Origin: Onchocerca volvulus
Lineage: Eukaryota > Nematoda > Chromadorea > Rhabditida > Onchocercidae
Reading direction: 5' to 3'
Assembly (NCBI GenBank): GCA_000499405.2
Contig: HG738137.1
Location: forward strand, 1,054,001-1,118,000
DNA: 64,000 bases
The notes under the pieces: generated by a model
What the model was told of the DNA's origin: nothing
What the model saw: only the letters and a program-made list of their open reading frames with translations
The model's database searches: none
Translations under genes and position numbers: made by a program
In this document: piece after piece, positions 26,793 through 40,411 of the stretch
Numbering within the stretch: the stretch's first letter is position 1
Layout of the letters: each line of letters starts with the position of its first letter

Positions 26793-28920
26793 AAAGCAAA
26801 CATTTCGTTTCAGCGATGATTCTTCAATAGGAATATTTTGTATTTGATATATTTAAATAGAAAAAGAACGGAGGAATGTAAGAGAGATAGGGAGATAAAG
26901 AAAGAGTTTATATTCTACGAAAAATTTTAATCCAAAAAAATTCGGAAAAATATTAGCCTTTTTAGTGGTTGATTACGGTAGCGTAAATTCCGTAATAGAG
27001 TGCGATAATCGATGTTTGGCTTTTATGATTGAAAAGACAATTTTTGAAATTCGAAGGGACACTTTTTTGCAAGAATTTTTCTCTAACTTTTGAAATTTAA
27101 AATTTACCTTATTAATAGTGTCTATATTTATTAATGTTTTATCTTTTCTCACTTCTGTTTTTCTTTCATTTTCGTTCTTTGATATGAAAATACTGGACGG
27201 TGTTGTTTACTGTCAAATGTCGAGATCTCCAGAAGAAATGTGTTCGACAATACCAGAAATATTGCATATAATATAACGCTTATGTATTTACAAGGTAAAG
27301 ACTAATATAAAATGGCAAAAAAGTGATGGACGAGTGATGAGATATTGTCTTTGCCTAATATATTTTATAAAATGATAATAAAAAACAAAAAATAAAGCAA
27401 AATCTTATTTTTGTTCAGTATTTGTTGGCATTTCTAAACTAATAATGATAATAAATGGTAAAAAAAAATACTAATAATGAATAAATGGATTAGTAATAAT
27501 GTTAACATTTTTATATATTTTGTCTTTTAAATAATTTAAATGATAATTGTTAGTCTATTCACATTAATCAACATACCACAATTGTTATAGTATTACTGAT
27601 AATATTATAATTGTTGTTATTATTATCATCACTGTTGTTATCATTATTATCGTTGACTATTAATTATATTTTTGTCATGAATAATATTATTGTCATATTA
27701 TTATTAACATGATAATAATAACAATAATAACAGTAGCATAGCAATAATATGCGTTTTTGGATTTGGATAATAGTAATAATTTATATCTTTGAATCTCATA
27801 TCTTCCTTTTGATGTTATCCATCATCATTATCAATCTTATCAACATCATCATCACTATCATCATCATAATCATCGTCGATAATATTTTATGTGTGACAGA
27901 TTTGATAATATTGCCACTAAAAGGGGTGAATCTTGGCACGATAATCGTCGCCGATCAGTTTTCCTGTTATATGAAGCGTGAATCTCAATTAGGTATGAAG
28001 ACTCCCAATCTTCCTCATCACATCAACATATTTAATGCATTAATGTTTATCACTACTACCATGAGAATTTGCATACCAATGAATTAAAATAAGTATTTGC
28101 TGCTGTGAATGATGGAATATGACTTGATTGACAAAACCGACTAATAGTAATAATAATAATTATTGTTATTAAAATAATTCATTTTTGATGAGATAAGCGT
28201 GCAAACAAATGGATTTCTACTGAAACAGAATCAAGAAAATTATGAAGGATTCATTTTGCAATGTCACATCGACACAGAATGAGAATTTTCCAAGTTTTTT
28301 TTTTTTTTTCAAATTCACGAAATTATATTTCTAATACTGTACAGCAAAGTTAAAAGATAACAAAAATTGAATGGGTTATATTATGTACGGAAATGTCATT
28401 ACTATCAGTTTGATGATAATGATTGAAATACGCTTCTAAGATACTGTAATAATGATATTTGGAATGAATCGTTTTCAAACACAGAAGGATAATGCAAGTA
28501 AACTGACTACTTTGCAGTTAAATACACTTAATTTCTTCTATTTATCACTTTCTAAATCGAAATCTTATTGTTATAATTCATTTTTCGGAAATCACGAATT
28601 GATAAGATATCGCCTTAATTTTCTACTTCTTTCTTTTTCCAATTTATATTTATTTCATAACAAGAATTATCTCATATTGTCATTTTGATATGATTAATTT
28701 GATTTATTTCTTATCATTGCTGCAATTTTTCCTTGATCTTGCCTTTTTCATTATTTATGTAATTGCTATGTCATCTCATTGCTATAGTACAATTAATAAT
28801 ACAAATATAATTCCATAATAAAGATTATTAATAGTGCATTTCATTTCAATCTTAATATAAGCAAAATACATAGTTCCTAATAGTATACAATAATATAGCG
28901 ACAATTATTGTTACAACGAT

Positions 28921-28969
28921 AATAATAGTAATAACAATAATAATCATAATAGTAATAACAATAATAATC

Positions 28970-29035
<66 letters not shown>

Positions 29036-29082
29036 ATTATAATAATTATAATTATAATGATAATAATAATAATAATAATAAT
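28921..29082. repeat. Palindromic (AAT)n/(ATT)n microsatellite
   Basis: AAT-rich repeats, including two copies of a unit with agtaataacaataataatca, run into a pure AAT tract (about 28970-29000) that changes directly into a pure ATT tract (29000-29033), forming a long inverted repeat able to fold on itself. The Ile-, Tyr- and Asn-repeat open frames here are artefacts of the repeat. Confidence 0.9.
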
Positions 29083-30001
29083 GTGCAATAGTCACAATTA
29101 TTATTTTTGTTTTATTACTTTTATCTTATATTGTCCCCTACAGCATCTCTTACAGCTTGAAATTTCCAACTTTATCATTTTTCACATTAATTAAATAACA
29201 CATTACTTGCTTACTGACAATTTTTAATGCTAATATTTTTGAGGAAACTAACTCTTTTTCTGAAGTAAAGATATGAATAATAAAAATTGATTTTTGTGCT
29301 AAAATCTGACTCACTAACTGAGGAAGCAGTAAAATCCATAAATATTGGCTGGTATAATAATGGATAAAATCAACAATAATGGATAGATAATCTACCATAC
29401 TCTGGTCAATGATAGTTACAACAAAATTATAGTACTTTTTCTTTAAAAGTTTTTACAAACTCTATCGAAATATTATTTTTTTGTAGGATGTGAAATAATA
29501 ATTAATTTTCGGAGGTTTCCAGGAAATTGTTTGTTTTATCGAATTGCAATAACCTGCTAATATCAATCAAAATATCCTTGGATGGATTAATGAAACGGTC
29601 ACAACGATAGAAGATAAATGGGTTAAAAATTGCATCGAATTCATTTATTGATCTGACCTATGATACTTCTTCTTTTTTATTTCAATTTAATTCGGTGATT
29701 TCTTTTTTTTTTTTTTTTTTGAAAGGAATTTTAAAAAATTTATAGCATTGTAGATTATGCACATATTCAACTGCAAACGATTCGATTTGAATACTAAATA
29801 ATTCAACTTCAAATGATTTAAATTTCCGATTTAAATACTAAATAATTCAATTGATCAAAACATCACTTGTTCAATTTTGGATTTTCATGCTTAATTGAAT
29901 TCATCAAATTATACATTGCCACAAAACGAAAAAAATAAATGCGTGACATTAAAAATTATTGAATATTACTACCAACTTATATAATTTTGAATACTATTTC
30001 A

Positions 30002-30030
30002 CTCACACACGCACACACACACACACACAT
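30002..30030. repeat. (CA)n microsatellite
   Basis: Short CA run in non-coding DNA; a related GTGTGT-rich stretch lies near 30245-30290. Confidence 0.8.
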
Positions 30031-31961
30031 ACATAAACACATAATGTCTAGAATATCCTTACTGGTAAACTAGCAACAATAGTGTTTACATCTTCAAACA
30101 TTACTGTTTATCAAAATGAGATGACCAAATGGATACGGTCATGTTATTGTCATCTAGCATTAGCAGAGATGTTAATGTATTTTAGCAACTCTTAGTAGCA
30201 CCTTAGAATCAACTAAGTGACAAAATGGAATATGCATATTTGGATATGTGTGCATGCACAAGAGTATGTGTGTTTGTGTGTGTGTACCTGTACCTTTGGG
30301 TAAATATGATAATAACCTGAGATGTGATGAAGTTCTAAATGGATAGTAAATGAGATGAATGATTTATTGAATGCATGACAATTTATGCATACTGCTGAAA
30401 CATAATGTTTACATTAATATTCAAAAGATAAGCTTTTCCCTTCTTTCTTCCCATTTCATTGAAGATTTTATCAATAATTTAAAGGTATTTTATAATTTTG
30501 TTATATCAATTTATTCACACGTGATACAGAAATAATGAATTTGCATTACTTCATTTTCATTCTTTGCTAAAATTCACGCTTTTGTTTCATTCGTTTTCTT
30601 TTTTTTTTTTTTTTAGATTTCATATATTAAGTATTCATATTCATATCATAACCAAACAAATTCGACATTTCATCATTCAAATTCAGTATGTACACATATA
30701 CACACACACATCAATGAATTCATCGTTATTGTTTTCAATGAAAAGCCTGCGAGAACGGGATAATGAGGGATGAGGAAATGCGAAATATTGCGAGATATAA
30801 GTTAAAAGGCAGATGGTACTTTCCATCCTGTCTATCCGATAATAAGTAGTTATAGGTAAAAATGTTTTTATCGCTTTAGCAGTTAGGAGCAGCAGCACTT
30901 CTTCAATCATTACTGATTAAAATCCTGGATATGAAACAGGTTTTTCGGTATATACTATCAGCAGATGTCCTCTCTTATTCTCTCATTTTACCCTTCTTTC
31001 TTATTAAAATGATATTTAAATCCATCCATCCTGTTATAACCGATTTATTTCGAACCTTTGCCCAGAAAGCTTGTGGATTTCCATATTGGATTATATTATG
31101 CCGTTCACACTCTCCTCTAATTACTTTTTATTCCACTTCGTTGAACTTCGTGCAACTCACAACACAGGGTCAACTCTAACGCACATCAAAAATTTGACCG
31201 TCTACCATACGATGGTAGTACATTAAAATCATCTTACAACGATTATAGGTTGCATGTGACGAGAAGTTCTTCTTTCTTCATCTTTAATCCATTCCTCTTA
31301 CCCCATTCTCAAGAGACGCATAATCTGATTTTTCGACATTTCGCAAGAACAATTCTTCCCAAAGTACTTTTCGGTACCAGTGATATTAATCGATCAAGTT
31401 ATGACCTAATTATCTGATAGAATTACCGATTAAGTTCAATTGTTTCACAGTTCATTGCAAATTGTCGATCCGGAAATGTGTCCCATTAAAGCGATTAAAA
31501 TTTTATGATATATTGAAAACTCTTTTTGCTTAATTTACTTAATCATTACAATTTTTTTTACTATTTTAATTTACTTTACTATTATAAATTTACTACTAAA
31601 ACATTTAACTACGAAATTTCACTGGAAATGAAAAATAACAATGATCGAGCAATGTTCAAACAGAACTATGTTACAGATGACTCAAGGAAATTGTAAAGAT
31701 ATTGACCCAAGGCAATAATTATCCTAAAAAAATTAAAAGAAAAAAAAATGATCCATCGCGATTCTGGACAACGCAGTCATAAAATGTCAATGCCATATAG
31801 CCGTGAAGTAATGTGACAAAAAAGAAGCCTGGAATAAGTATGATTTTTTTCAGTCACATAACGAGTTTATTGTGATAATGATGCCCGATAGATCTTATTA
31901 AAGTGGAATAAAACGGAATTCAATTTCATATTTATTTTTTCATATTTACTCTACATTATAT

Positions 31962-31967
31962 TTTATT
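31962..31967 (-). terminator. Poly(A) signal of the PTCD2-like gene
   Basis: TTTATT on the + strand (AATAAA on the coding strand), 94 bases beyond the stop codon. Confidence 0.45.
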
Positions 31968-32060
31968 TTATATGGTTAAATTCTTGACAAATCGTAACGA
32001 AGCATTTCTTCAAATTGATCTACAATGTGACATTACTATACAGTGCGTTATATAAAAACT

Positions 32061-34052
32061 CTATTCTAATATTTTATCACTGGTAAGCACTTCTGGAACT
32101 TGTTCAACAACTTTGTTCAATATATCATCATTAATTTTCAAATTGCTTCTCATAGATCCTTTTCTCGCCGGAATATACATGTCAGATAATAGCAATTCAT
32201 GCAGTGTTTTCGTTGTACGCCTATTGTATTTGCTGAGTAATCTTTGTAGCACAAATAATTTTTTCGCCTGAAATATCCCATATTGCACAAGAATTAAACA
32301 AAAAAATAAACAAGACTTAATCATCAATATTCGACAGAATAAAATTGCGCAAATTAGTAAAATTGAGCATACCATCATATGTGTTATTTGATTCAAATTA
32401 CTGAATTTTACCAAACTTAAATGATTAAATAATCAAATCTTTTTAGAGATTGAAATTTTATTACTGATTCTAGTTAAACTGCATGGAAAAAAAGGATTAG
32501 AAAAGCAGGGAATTTTAAAAAATCTTGAAAATTATTCAGAAATTTCATTACATATCAAATTCCAACTAAACTATTGAACAAACTATGAACAATCCCAACT
32601 GAGTTCATATGCTAAAAATAAAAAAAAGATATCTGAACGAGAAGTAATGAAAAACTGAATTAGAAAAATCTTATTTTTGTACTAAAAAAAGAAATAAACA
32701 ATTTGAACAAACATACAAATAGATAAAAAGGCAACCATTTAAGTCAGCTTTTAACAAGACACTGCACCAAAATTCAAAAGATAAATTTTCAATTCACCCT
32801 ATTAAAACTTGAACAAACGCATAATTTTAAAGAAAAAATGGTAAAATTTTGATGTCTTTCAAAACTTGATGATAACTGGAATTTCTGCAAAAGTAAAAAT
32901 GAACCTCATCGACCGCGTTGTCACAGTTTGAAAGTGTTTTGTAAAATTCATCCATTACAGATTTTGAAACCTTCGTCGACACATCCAAACTGGCAGTATC
33001 TTCATTTAATACCCTTTCTATTTCATGCAGTGCATCCCAAAACCGCTTCTGAAGAACAAAAAAACGAATTTTCAAACTGGTAGCTAATATGTGAGTACGT
33101 TGAGGCAATAATCTGCACATTTCTTCAGCTATATCCATTCGACCCTGAAAAATCCTAAAATTTGGTACTTTTCATGAAATAATAGAATTGAACAAAAATT
33201 TTCCAGATTTCATAATTTTCGAAACTATTGCAAAAACAAATAGATAAATAAGAATTGCTTACTACAAGGGTTTCTATTAACTGAAAAAGATAATCTAACC
33301 TGGTTCAGAGCCATATCCATAGCTAAATAAAGTAAACGATTGGCCGTACTCGTTCCATTTTTGCAATCTTCTCGGGCAAGCGAAACAACAGCATTTAAAG
33401 CATTTTCAGTGTTCTGAAAAAATAATTAAATTAGAGTTAGAAAAAAGATATCAATGTTATAATCTCAAAACCAATCAGAATTGAAAATACAAACTTGAGG
33501 CATACTTTTAAGTCATAACTAAAACTTTAACTTTTATGGCTTAGTTGCTAAAAGAATTGAATTCTAATAATCTATTCCTCGAGTAGTAAAACAATGTAAG
33601 GCAAACAAGGCAAATAAGGCAATTAGTAGCAAAGGCATTCAAAAAAGCATTAAAATGAGATTTATATAAATCAGAAACAAGGCTCTGACCATTGATATAT
33701 CCAAGAAAAGAGACAGAAAAATTATCAAAGGCTACAACCTATATTTATGACGAGTGTAAAGCCTATGACATTATAAGATTTGAAAAAAAGAAATAATAAG
33801 AGACATTTATATGAGCATACTTACAGTTTGATAGCAAGCAGCAGCGTATTCCACTTTCTTCTTCCAATTTTTATCATCGATAAATGAAGATGACGCAATT
33901 ATATTGCTATAACGATTTGAATGTAATTTCACGACATCCATCGAAGTAGATGACGATACGGCAGCACTTCTTAATAGTCTTTTTTCATTCCATTTGATCC
34001 AAAGCAGACGACAAATCTGATGTCGATAAAATAAACAATTAATTCGTTTCAT
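32061..34052 (-). CDS. PTCD2-like mitochondrial protein (tentative)
   Basis: Four coding-strand exons, all phase 0: 34052-33825, 33413-33300, 33144-32905, 32267-32061; 262 aa. The N-terminus (MKRINCLFYRHQICRLLWIK) is rich in Arg/Lys, lacks acidic residues and can form an amphipathic helix, as in mitochondrial targeting sequences. The rest is predicted helical. NRLLYLAMDMALNQGRMD followed by helix pairs, and the motif KTLHELLLSDMY near the C-terminus, resemble the second half of vertebrate pentatricopeptide-domain protein PTCD2, which acts in mitochondrial RNA processing; human PTCD2 is longer (about 388 aa). The match is recalled, not computed, and could be another helical-repeat mitochondrial protein. 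The start lies one base after a tttaatttcag acceptor, typical of spliced-leader addition. Divergent from the YccV-like gene. Confidence 0.75.
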
Positions 34053-34063
34053 ACTGAAATTAA
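34053..34063 (-). other. Probable trans-splice acceptor of the PTCD2-like gene
   Basis: On the coding strand tttaatttcag ends one base before the start codon, with no upstream exon visible; best read as a spliced-leader acceptor. Confidence 0.55.
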
Positions 34064-35319
34064 AAAGAGATGAAATCTAATAAATATGAGAAAAAATTTT
34101 TAGTATTAAAAGATTTTTGCTCGTAAGAGTAATTACCTCATTGGTCCAACTCAAACTTAGTATGAAAGCATTGAAATTCTAAAATATTGAGCCATGTAAA
34201 AAATGTTTTGATTAGAATAATTGATAATAATAACAACAATCAATGATCACTAATGTTAATAGTTGATTAAATTCTCTATCGTTTTATCAATTTTTGCCGT
34301 CTCTTCATTTACGTTGCCATTTCCATTCTAAATCATTATCAGTGACTGGGAAATTCTCCACTACATATTAATTTGTAAACTTCAGCGGTAATCATGTTAT
34401 TTCATTATTTGTGGTCTTTTTTTCTACTGCCCAATCGATCTTAATCTCTCTTCGAAAATGTTCTTTGACCTTCAAAATATCTTAAAAGATAGACGAAGTA
34501 GAAGAAGAATGTGTATAAATTGTACTAGGATATAGTTGCGAGCATAGCTTAAGGCTATTTATGCATACAGAAGACCGGCAAAGACTTATGTGCTTCGTAA
34601 ATAAAATATCCTCACCAAAAAGCTTCAAATAATCAAATTATTTCAACAAATTTCAATTTTAATTTGAAGTCCGAAGTCGTGTTTCACCATTTTGGTAAAC
34701 AGTGACGTCCACAGGATCTTTCTGTTTTATGTCGAGCGGTATGAAGTTTGTGGGGATTCCACTGGGATGAGGACCCGAGAGAGATATCTGTATTTCTACT
34801 TAGCCATATTTATTTCTAACATCGCAATTGAACATAGTGGCTGAAATCATGAAGATTTCAGTTTTATTCCAGTTTCTTTGATTCTTTTCGAAAATTACGA
34901 AATTTAAAAAATCTTTTTAAAAAACTTTGGATTCTGACAGATTTTTGAAAAATTTTGCAGTTTAGAATATTTGAATTTGTGAAATTGCAATTCTCTTACT
35001 CATTTTTCCAGTTTTCTTATTTGAAAAAGATTTTTGGAGTGTATAACTATGGCGTGTAATGATGACGTTGCATTGCTGTGATCCGCCTTTAGTTGTTATC
35101 ACTTTTTCTTTCTCAATTATTAGAAACATTCTGGAATATCTCTTTTGCGCTTTGAATTGAATCGAACTAAGAATATCAATTTTTAATTTTTTTTTTTTAG
35201 ATTAGAATTTCAACAATGAGGCCGAATCAGAATATTCTAATGTCTGTGAAAGTATCTAAAATTTTGTTTTAAAAGTCCTGATGTATCCTAATAACATCTT
35301 AAATATACGTATCATTCAG

Positions 35320-35387
35320 TTTGAGCATAAAAGATCTGAAATAACATCTTGAATTTGAGCATGAAACATCTGAAATAACATCTTTCA
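35320..35387. repeat. Two-copy 34-bp tandem repeat
   Basis: Two copies of a unit beginning tttgagcat and ending ctgaaataacatctt, starting at 35320 and 35354, about 150-220 bases upstream of the YccV-like start codon. Confidence 0.8.
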
Positions 35388-35527
35388 AATTGTTCAATCT
35401 ATGTTTCAAATTATACTTGACTGGAATATTCGGACATCAGTCATTGTTCTTTCCCTTTTTAGTTTCAGATGATTTCAAGCTAATTTTTAAATTTGATACT
35501 ATAAAGTTCAATTTAATGAATGAATTT

Positions 35528-35538
35528 TTAAAATTCAG
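35528..35538 (+). other. Probable trans-splice acceptor of the YccV-like gene
   Basis: tttaaaattcag ends 5 bases before the ATG at 35544, with no clear upstream exon; consistent with spliced-leader addition. Confidence 0.45.
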
Positions 35539-35543
35539 TTCCT

Positions 35544-37673
35544 ATGAATTATGATAATCTTAATCGGACAATGGTGGAATATACGCCAGTAATTATTTTC
35601 TTAGCTATATTTGTTGCTGTACCTTTGCAGTTCCTTCTGTCACCATCGTCATCTGATGTCAGATATCATTTGCACAAGTAAGTTTGATACTTCTAAAATA
35701 TTAGTTCAATTGTCAAGTCAATAAGTTCTAAATTAGGGAAATAAGTCCTGTCTTAATTTCGATTTTAAATTCGCACTTTTAATTTTAATTTAATATTTCA
35801 TTTCCTTTTTTGAAATTCAAATTATTTGATACTGAATACTTTTTTCAGTTGAATTGCTTTTTCAGTTTAATAATTCATAAAGGAAAAGTAGAATATTATT
35901 TTTGCGATTTATCCTGTTGTGAAATAGTTGCAAGTTATTACCAATCATTCGTTGTGTACAGATGCGTTTTTCATCATTTTTATAATTGTTTTACCTTTTT
36001 TTTTTTTTTTTTTTCAGACTGAGAAATTCACTATCACATTTCTCTCGGTTGTTTTTATATAAAGAAGAAAAAGTAGATGAAGTTATTGTATCAGAAGACG
36101 AGAAAGAAACTAAATATTTTGGAGGTAATTTTCCGAAATTAGTTGTTCCGTTTCGAAGCAGGATGCATAAAACATGATTTAGCTATTTATGGATCAGTTC
36201 ACCAGATGGATCGATTGTATAAGGCAATTATGCAAAAGTATTTGGCCATATAATCATGCTGGATCTTGCAATAGTTATAAAAAATTAAACATGGTCGTTC
36301 TAGTATATCAGTATTATTTTCAGGTTCTCTTGAACCGCGAGACCCACGACCGCCTTATGTAAAATATCGTGTTGGAGATGTGGTTCGACATAAAATTCAT
36401 GGATATAGAGGTGTTATTATTGGCTGGGATGAAAAAGCGATTGCACCGCAGAGTTGGCTCGAAAAAACGCATAAAGGCCGAAAAGTAAGTGTGTCGAAAA
36501 GTTACCGAATCTAGTCATTGATCATTTCTTAGCACAGTATTTCTATATTATGCTTATAGACGTGCATATGCTTGTGCAACATATCTTCTTCCTTACATAT
36601 GTTTCTAATGTGGTTTTGAAGATTTACTTTGTTAAGTATCAATAGATTATTTCGCTTTTCTGCTATCGATCCTCTGGTTAACTTCCTGCAAGTTTTTTCA
36701 TTTTTCTGACCTTTTTAGGATGTATGTTTAGATGTGTTTCGATATTGTATGATAGTTATTAATCCCATGTTTCATTTTTTGAGATAATTTTCGGTATTTT
36801 GATTTTATTTTGAACTTTTTAGCTTTTTTCTTGTTTATAAATGATTTTACTTGCAGGAATGGTCAGAAATGCCAAATTATTCAGTAATAATCGACACGAG
36901 GGATAGACTAATTCCACAGTTAGCTTATGTTGTTGAAGAGAATATTGAACTCGGAGAAGGAAGGGTATGGGTTTCTTCTCTCGTGTACTTTTATTTCAAA
37001 TGATATTATCTTGCTGCAAAATTGATTATGGATAATGTTGACAGATTACACAAGCTTTACTGAAAATCTACTGATGAAAAATAAAAATTACAAAATTCGA
37101 TAACCTCATTGTTGAACATGATTTATTGAATAATGCAAATATCCATCTTTTTCAATCCTATTAGGAAAGAAAATGAGTTAAGAGGCATTTTATGCGTAGA
37201 TTAGCTAATTAATTGATCAATAAAAATTGTCAGGAAAATATTCTGGATGTCTAATAGTAGAAAAAAAAAAAAATTGGAAATATCATGTCATCATTCCCGA
37301 AACTTTTTTCTTTCTTAATTTATTAATTAAAGAATTTTGCTTTTTTATGTGGAATAAATAATAGTATTACTGAACTAACATGAAATAATTGTAAGTTGGA
37401 TGATCCTTGGTCCTTTTTAATCAATTGATTGCTGAGGAAATGCTTTGTTGTCTAATTTAAACGGATTATTTTTTCAGATTATTGCAATAGAAGAAATTGT
37501 AGATATTGTCTTTTTTTCAGAAAAAACTTTAGATTTCATTATTTTTCCTAAATTTCTTTTATTGATTCTATTTTTAGGTATTTCATCCACTTATTAAAAA
37601 TTATTTCGAAGCATTCGACGGGAAGCATTATTCATCTCGACCGTGGCACAAGAAAGTTTATCCTAATGACTAA
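35544..37673 (+). CDS. Membrane-anchored YccV/HspQ-like (hemimethylated-DNA-binding fold) domain protein
   Basis: Five exons: 35544-35677, 36018-36124, 36324-36484, 36857-36964, 37578-37673; 201 aa, all junctions in phase. Residues 13-32 form one hydrophobic segment (TPVIIFLAIFVAVPLQFLL), a likely signal anchor, followed by a charged linker. Residues 93-200 carry the YccV/HspQ-type domain: YRVGDVVRHKIHGYRGVIIGWD, then W-rich and NYSVIIDTRD segments, YVVEENIE, HPLIKNYFEAFDGKHY and the closing RPWHKKVYPND. In bacteria this fold is HspQ, which binds DNA or assists proteolysis; in animals it occurs at the C-terminus of FBXO21. Here it stands alone behind a membrane anchor, with no F-box. Cellular role unknown; the anchor argues against direct DNA binding in the nucleus. 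Confidence 0.88.
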
Positions 37674-40380
37674 ATTATTGTTTTGTTTTGTTTTGTTTTT
37701 TTTTTTTTCAATAGGGCCTCTTTATTTCATTTTGCGGGTATAATTAGTCATATTCTCTCTGTATATATGTATTATGTATAACAATTAATAATTTCCTCGA
37801 TCTTACCTCGAGTGACGTAAAAATTCAACGCCAAAATATTAGGGTTTGAACATGAAATACATTGATTGTGTTAGTGTTAGTATATTTGCTATATTAATAC
37901 CACAAATGATCGGTTTGCTGTGTTAAACTTCTTCCATTACTTTCAGTGACAGATTTTCGCAAAAAAATACAAGATAGGAAAAAGCATCTAATATTGTCCA
38001 GTATGCAAATAGGGATGGATTCAGATTTTTTAAAGTTACTGATAGAATAACTTCAAATAATTTACAAAGTTTTTCTGGTATGGAACCAATTGTTTTCCAG
38101 TCAGAAAGCATTACTGTTTATTTTCGGTCATAATATATCTTAAGAGAATATTTGATAGAAAGAAATATGGAGTAATCTCAATTTCATGAATAGCGTGGGC
38201 GAGATAGTTCTTCCGAGAATCACTAGCAAGTCTGAAATTCCTTATCAAAAGTGTCAGATATATGTCATAAGTTTCTCAACATCATAGGACAGTCCTTTTT
38301 TCCCGTGTCAAGAATGAAATAGGAAAAAAAACCTAAAAATGGAACCTAGTAATTGTTCTGGTATAAAATGCTGGAATTCCTTTTGGGTAATAAGAAAAAA
38401 TTTTTGCAAAATTTCTGCAAATGCAAATTGCTGCGAATTTCTGCAATTTTTTGAGAATAGTGAGTCAAAATATTATTTAAGCTAGTGGGTCTTTTTCGAA
38501 TTCTTTTAGAAATGTTTAAATTCTCGAAGCAAACATTCTTAAAGAAAAAAAAAATCCACTTGATTCACCAAAATTTGTTTGATGAAAAATTGGAAGATAA
38601 TAAAGTTTTATACTAATGCAAGAAAATGCATGAGATATTTATTTTTCCTTTTAAAATATCTTTTGCTCGAAGGCTATATTACCTACTGATCAAATCATTT
38701 TCTTCGCTGTTTAACCCTTCCTCTCTGCCGGATTTATTTTGATTTACTTCGTAATTTTTAACTTTGCTCAAAAGATCTTTAGTTCTTCATTTTTTTAAAT
38801 TATGAGAGTATTTTTCAAAATATGCATGAAATGGTGTCTGGAATTTTACTTATTTTTCAAATTTCATATTACATTAGTCCATTAATGGAGAAATATAATT
38901 TTTTGACGCATAGACAAACTTCATGGATCGTTTTCTCTTAATACAAATGACTGTTGTATTTTTTTTTTTTTTTTTCATTTTTTGATGTGAGAATTTGTGA
39001 AGATTTATTAAAAGTAGAAATGTATAAAATTAATTTAATAAAATAAATAAATACACAATAAGTAATGAAGATAGATTGCATATTTTTTCTGATTGCAAAA
39101 CAGCGTTAAAGCTGAGGAAGATTGCCACATTTCATTCAATCTTTTTTCTTGAATATGATAAAGCTTGAAAGTAGATGCGGAAATTGCTTTCTTGAATTAA
39201 GTAATTCCAGAGAAGTAGATGTCAGTTACTGTAACACTTTGATTTTTGATTTGAGTGCTGATTAATATTCGTATTTTTTAAAAGGAAATCACTTTAATCA
39301 TTCCAGATTCTCGAATTTGTTTTGCTAAGAAGATAAATGGGAAAGCTGTTTACGATAAGATATAGAATTCCTTGATAAGATATCGAATTAATTCACTAAG
39401 ATTTGACTTTAATATAATCAATTAATCATTCGGTGAAAATAGATAATAAATTTCTTTTTTTTCAGTTGCATAAATTTTTAGCTGAGTTGCATAAATTTTT
39501 AGTTTTTTATTTTAGGTTTCATTATTTTAGGTTGTACTATCTTTATTTGATAATTATAATGCAGCTAACAAACCTGTCTAATGCAAATTAAAGAATTAAA
39601 ATCTAAAATAAGAAATAGTATATTTAATTATGGATAGTTTGATTTATCATATGTCAGATTTCGAAAATTTTTAGATATATCTGGGAAATTGCTAAAGCAG
39701 CAAGCAAAATAAATAATCGTTATCTATCTCATATATTTTTTTATTTGTAATGCAGTTCATCTAAGAAGGATATGGAACTAATATTATGCTTGTTTCTTTC
39801 AATATTCTCTCCGAAAACTTGAAAATTTTCGGATTTGTCAAATTTTCTTGCTTTTTTACTTTCTTTGCTTTAATTGTTTCCTAAATATAATTAATAATTT
39901 TAATCTGTTTCTTTCAAATACTCGACAGTTCATTTCAGCTATATTAATGGTACGCTTAATATTTATTCATGTGATTATTATATAGTATATATCAATAAAT
40001 AAATAATGTAAAATTTATCATTGGCATGCATGCGAAAACATGACGACATGCACAAAGATATATATATATATATATATCGGTTCATTTCATTCCAAACTTA
40101 ACTACCGTCACCGTATTCAACTTTTCCGGTACTTTCCCTTCCCCGTGTCACCCGAACCCCCAATTCCGCCCATATTAATTATCACCGTTGTCCCCTTGAG
40201 CCAGCCATTAGCCTATTTTTCAATTCCTTCTTCTCACCTTGTTTTTCCTTTTTATATTTCTGCCCAAACTGTTCAGTCCTTTTCATTCTCGACTCTCAAC
40301 ACCAATCTATTCTTGTCCTCCTTCCTCCACATATACTCTCGACACATAGCGATTGTCATCGTTATTGTCACCGTTACTAT

Positions 40381-40411
40381 CACATCACATCACATCACAT
40401 CACATTACATC
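40381..40411. repeat. (CACAT)n pentanucleotide microsatellite
   Basis: Five near-perfect CACAT units followed by a variant unit. Confidence 0.85.

Larger units (their letters stand above)
26413..32060. other. Intergenic desert upstream of goosecoid
   Basis: No gene recognised. Contains the goosecoid promoter region, CA arrays (26698-26792, 30002-30030), a long AAT/ATT palindromic array (28921-29082), many TAA/TTA runs near 27550-27880 and poly-T runs (29703-29720, 30600-30615). Open frames at 27749-28087 and 30931-31179 have no recognisable domain and are not called. The left end is the 3' flank of the PTCD2-like gene. Confidence 0.5.
34053..35543. promoter_or_regulatory. Shared region between two divergent genes
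   Basis: About 1.5 kb separates the start codons of the PTCD2-like gene (-) and the YccV-like gene (+). Two TGACGT motifs (34703-34708 and 35063-35068), the core of CREB/ATF-type sites, flank a GC-richer stretch around 34670-34800. A 34-bp tandem repeat lies at 35320-35387. Promoters for both genes probably lie here, which is inferred from orientation. Confidence 0.4.

Noticed and set aside
28852..29095. Ile-, Tyr- and Asn-repeat frames
   Set aside because: Translation of the AAT/ATT microsatellite.
36125..36323. Protein-like frame (HDLAIYGSVHQMDRLYKA) in the second YccV-gene intron
   Set aside because: Only about 35 codons, ends in a stop, and cannot be spliced in phase with the neighbouring exons.
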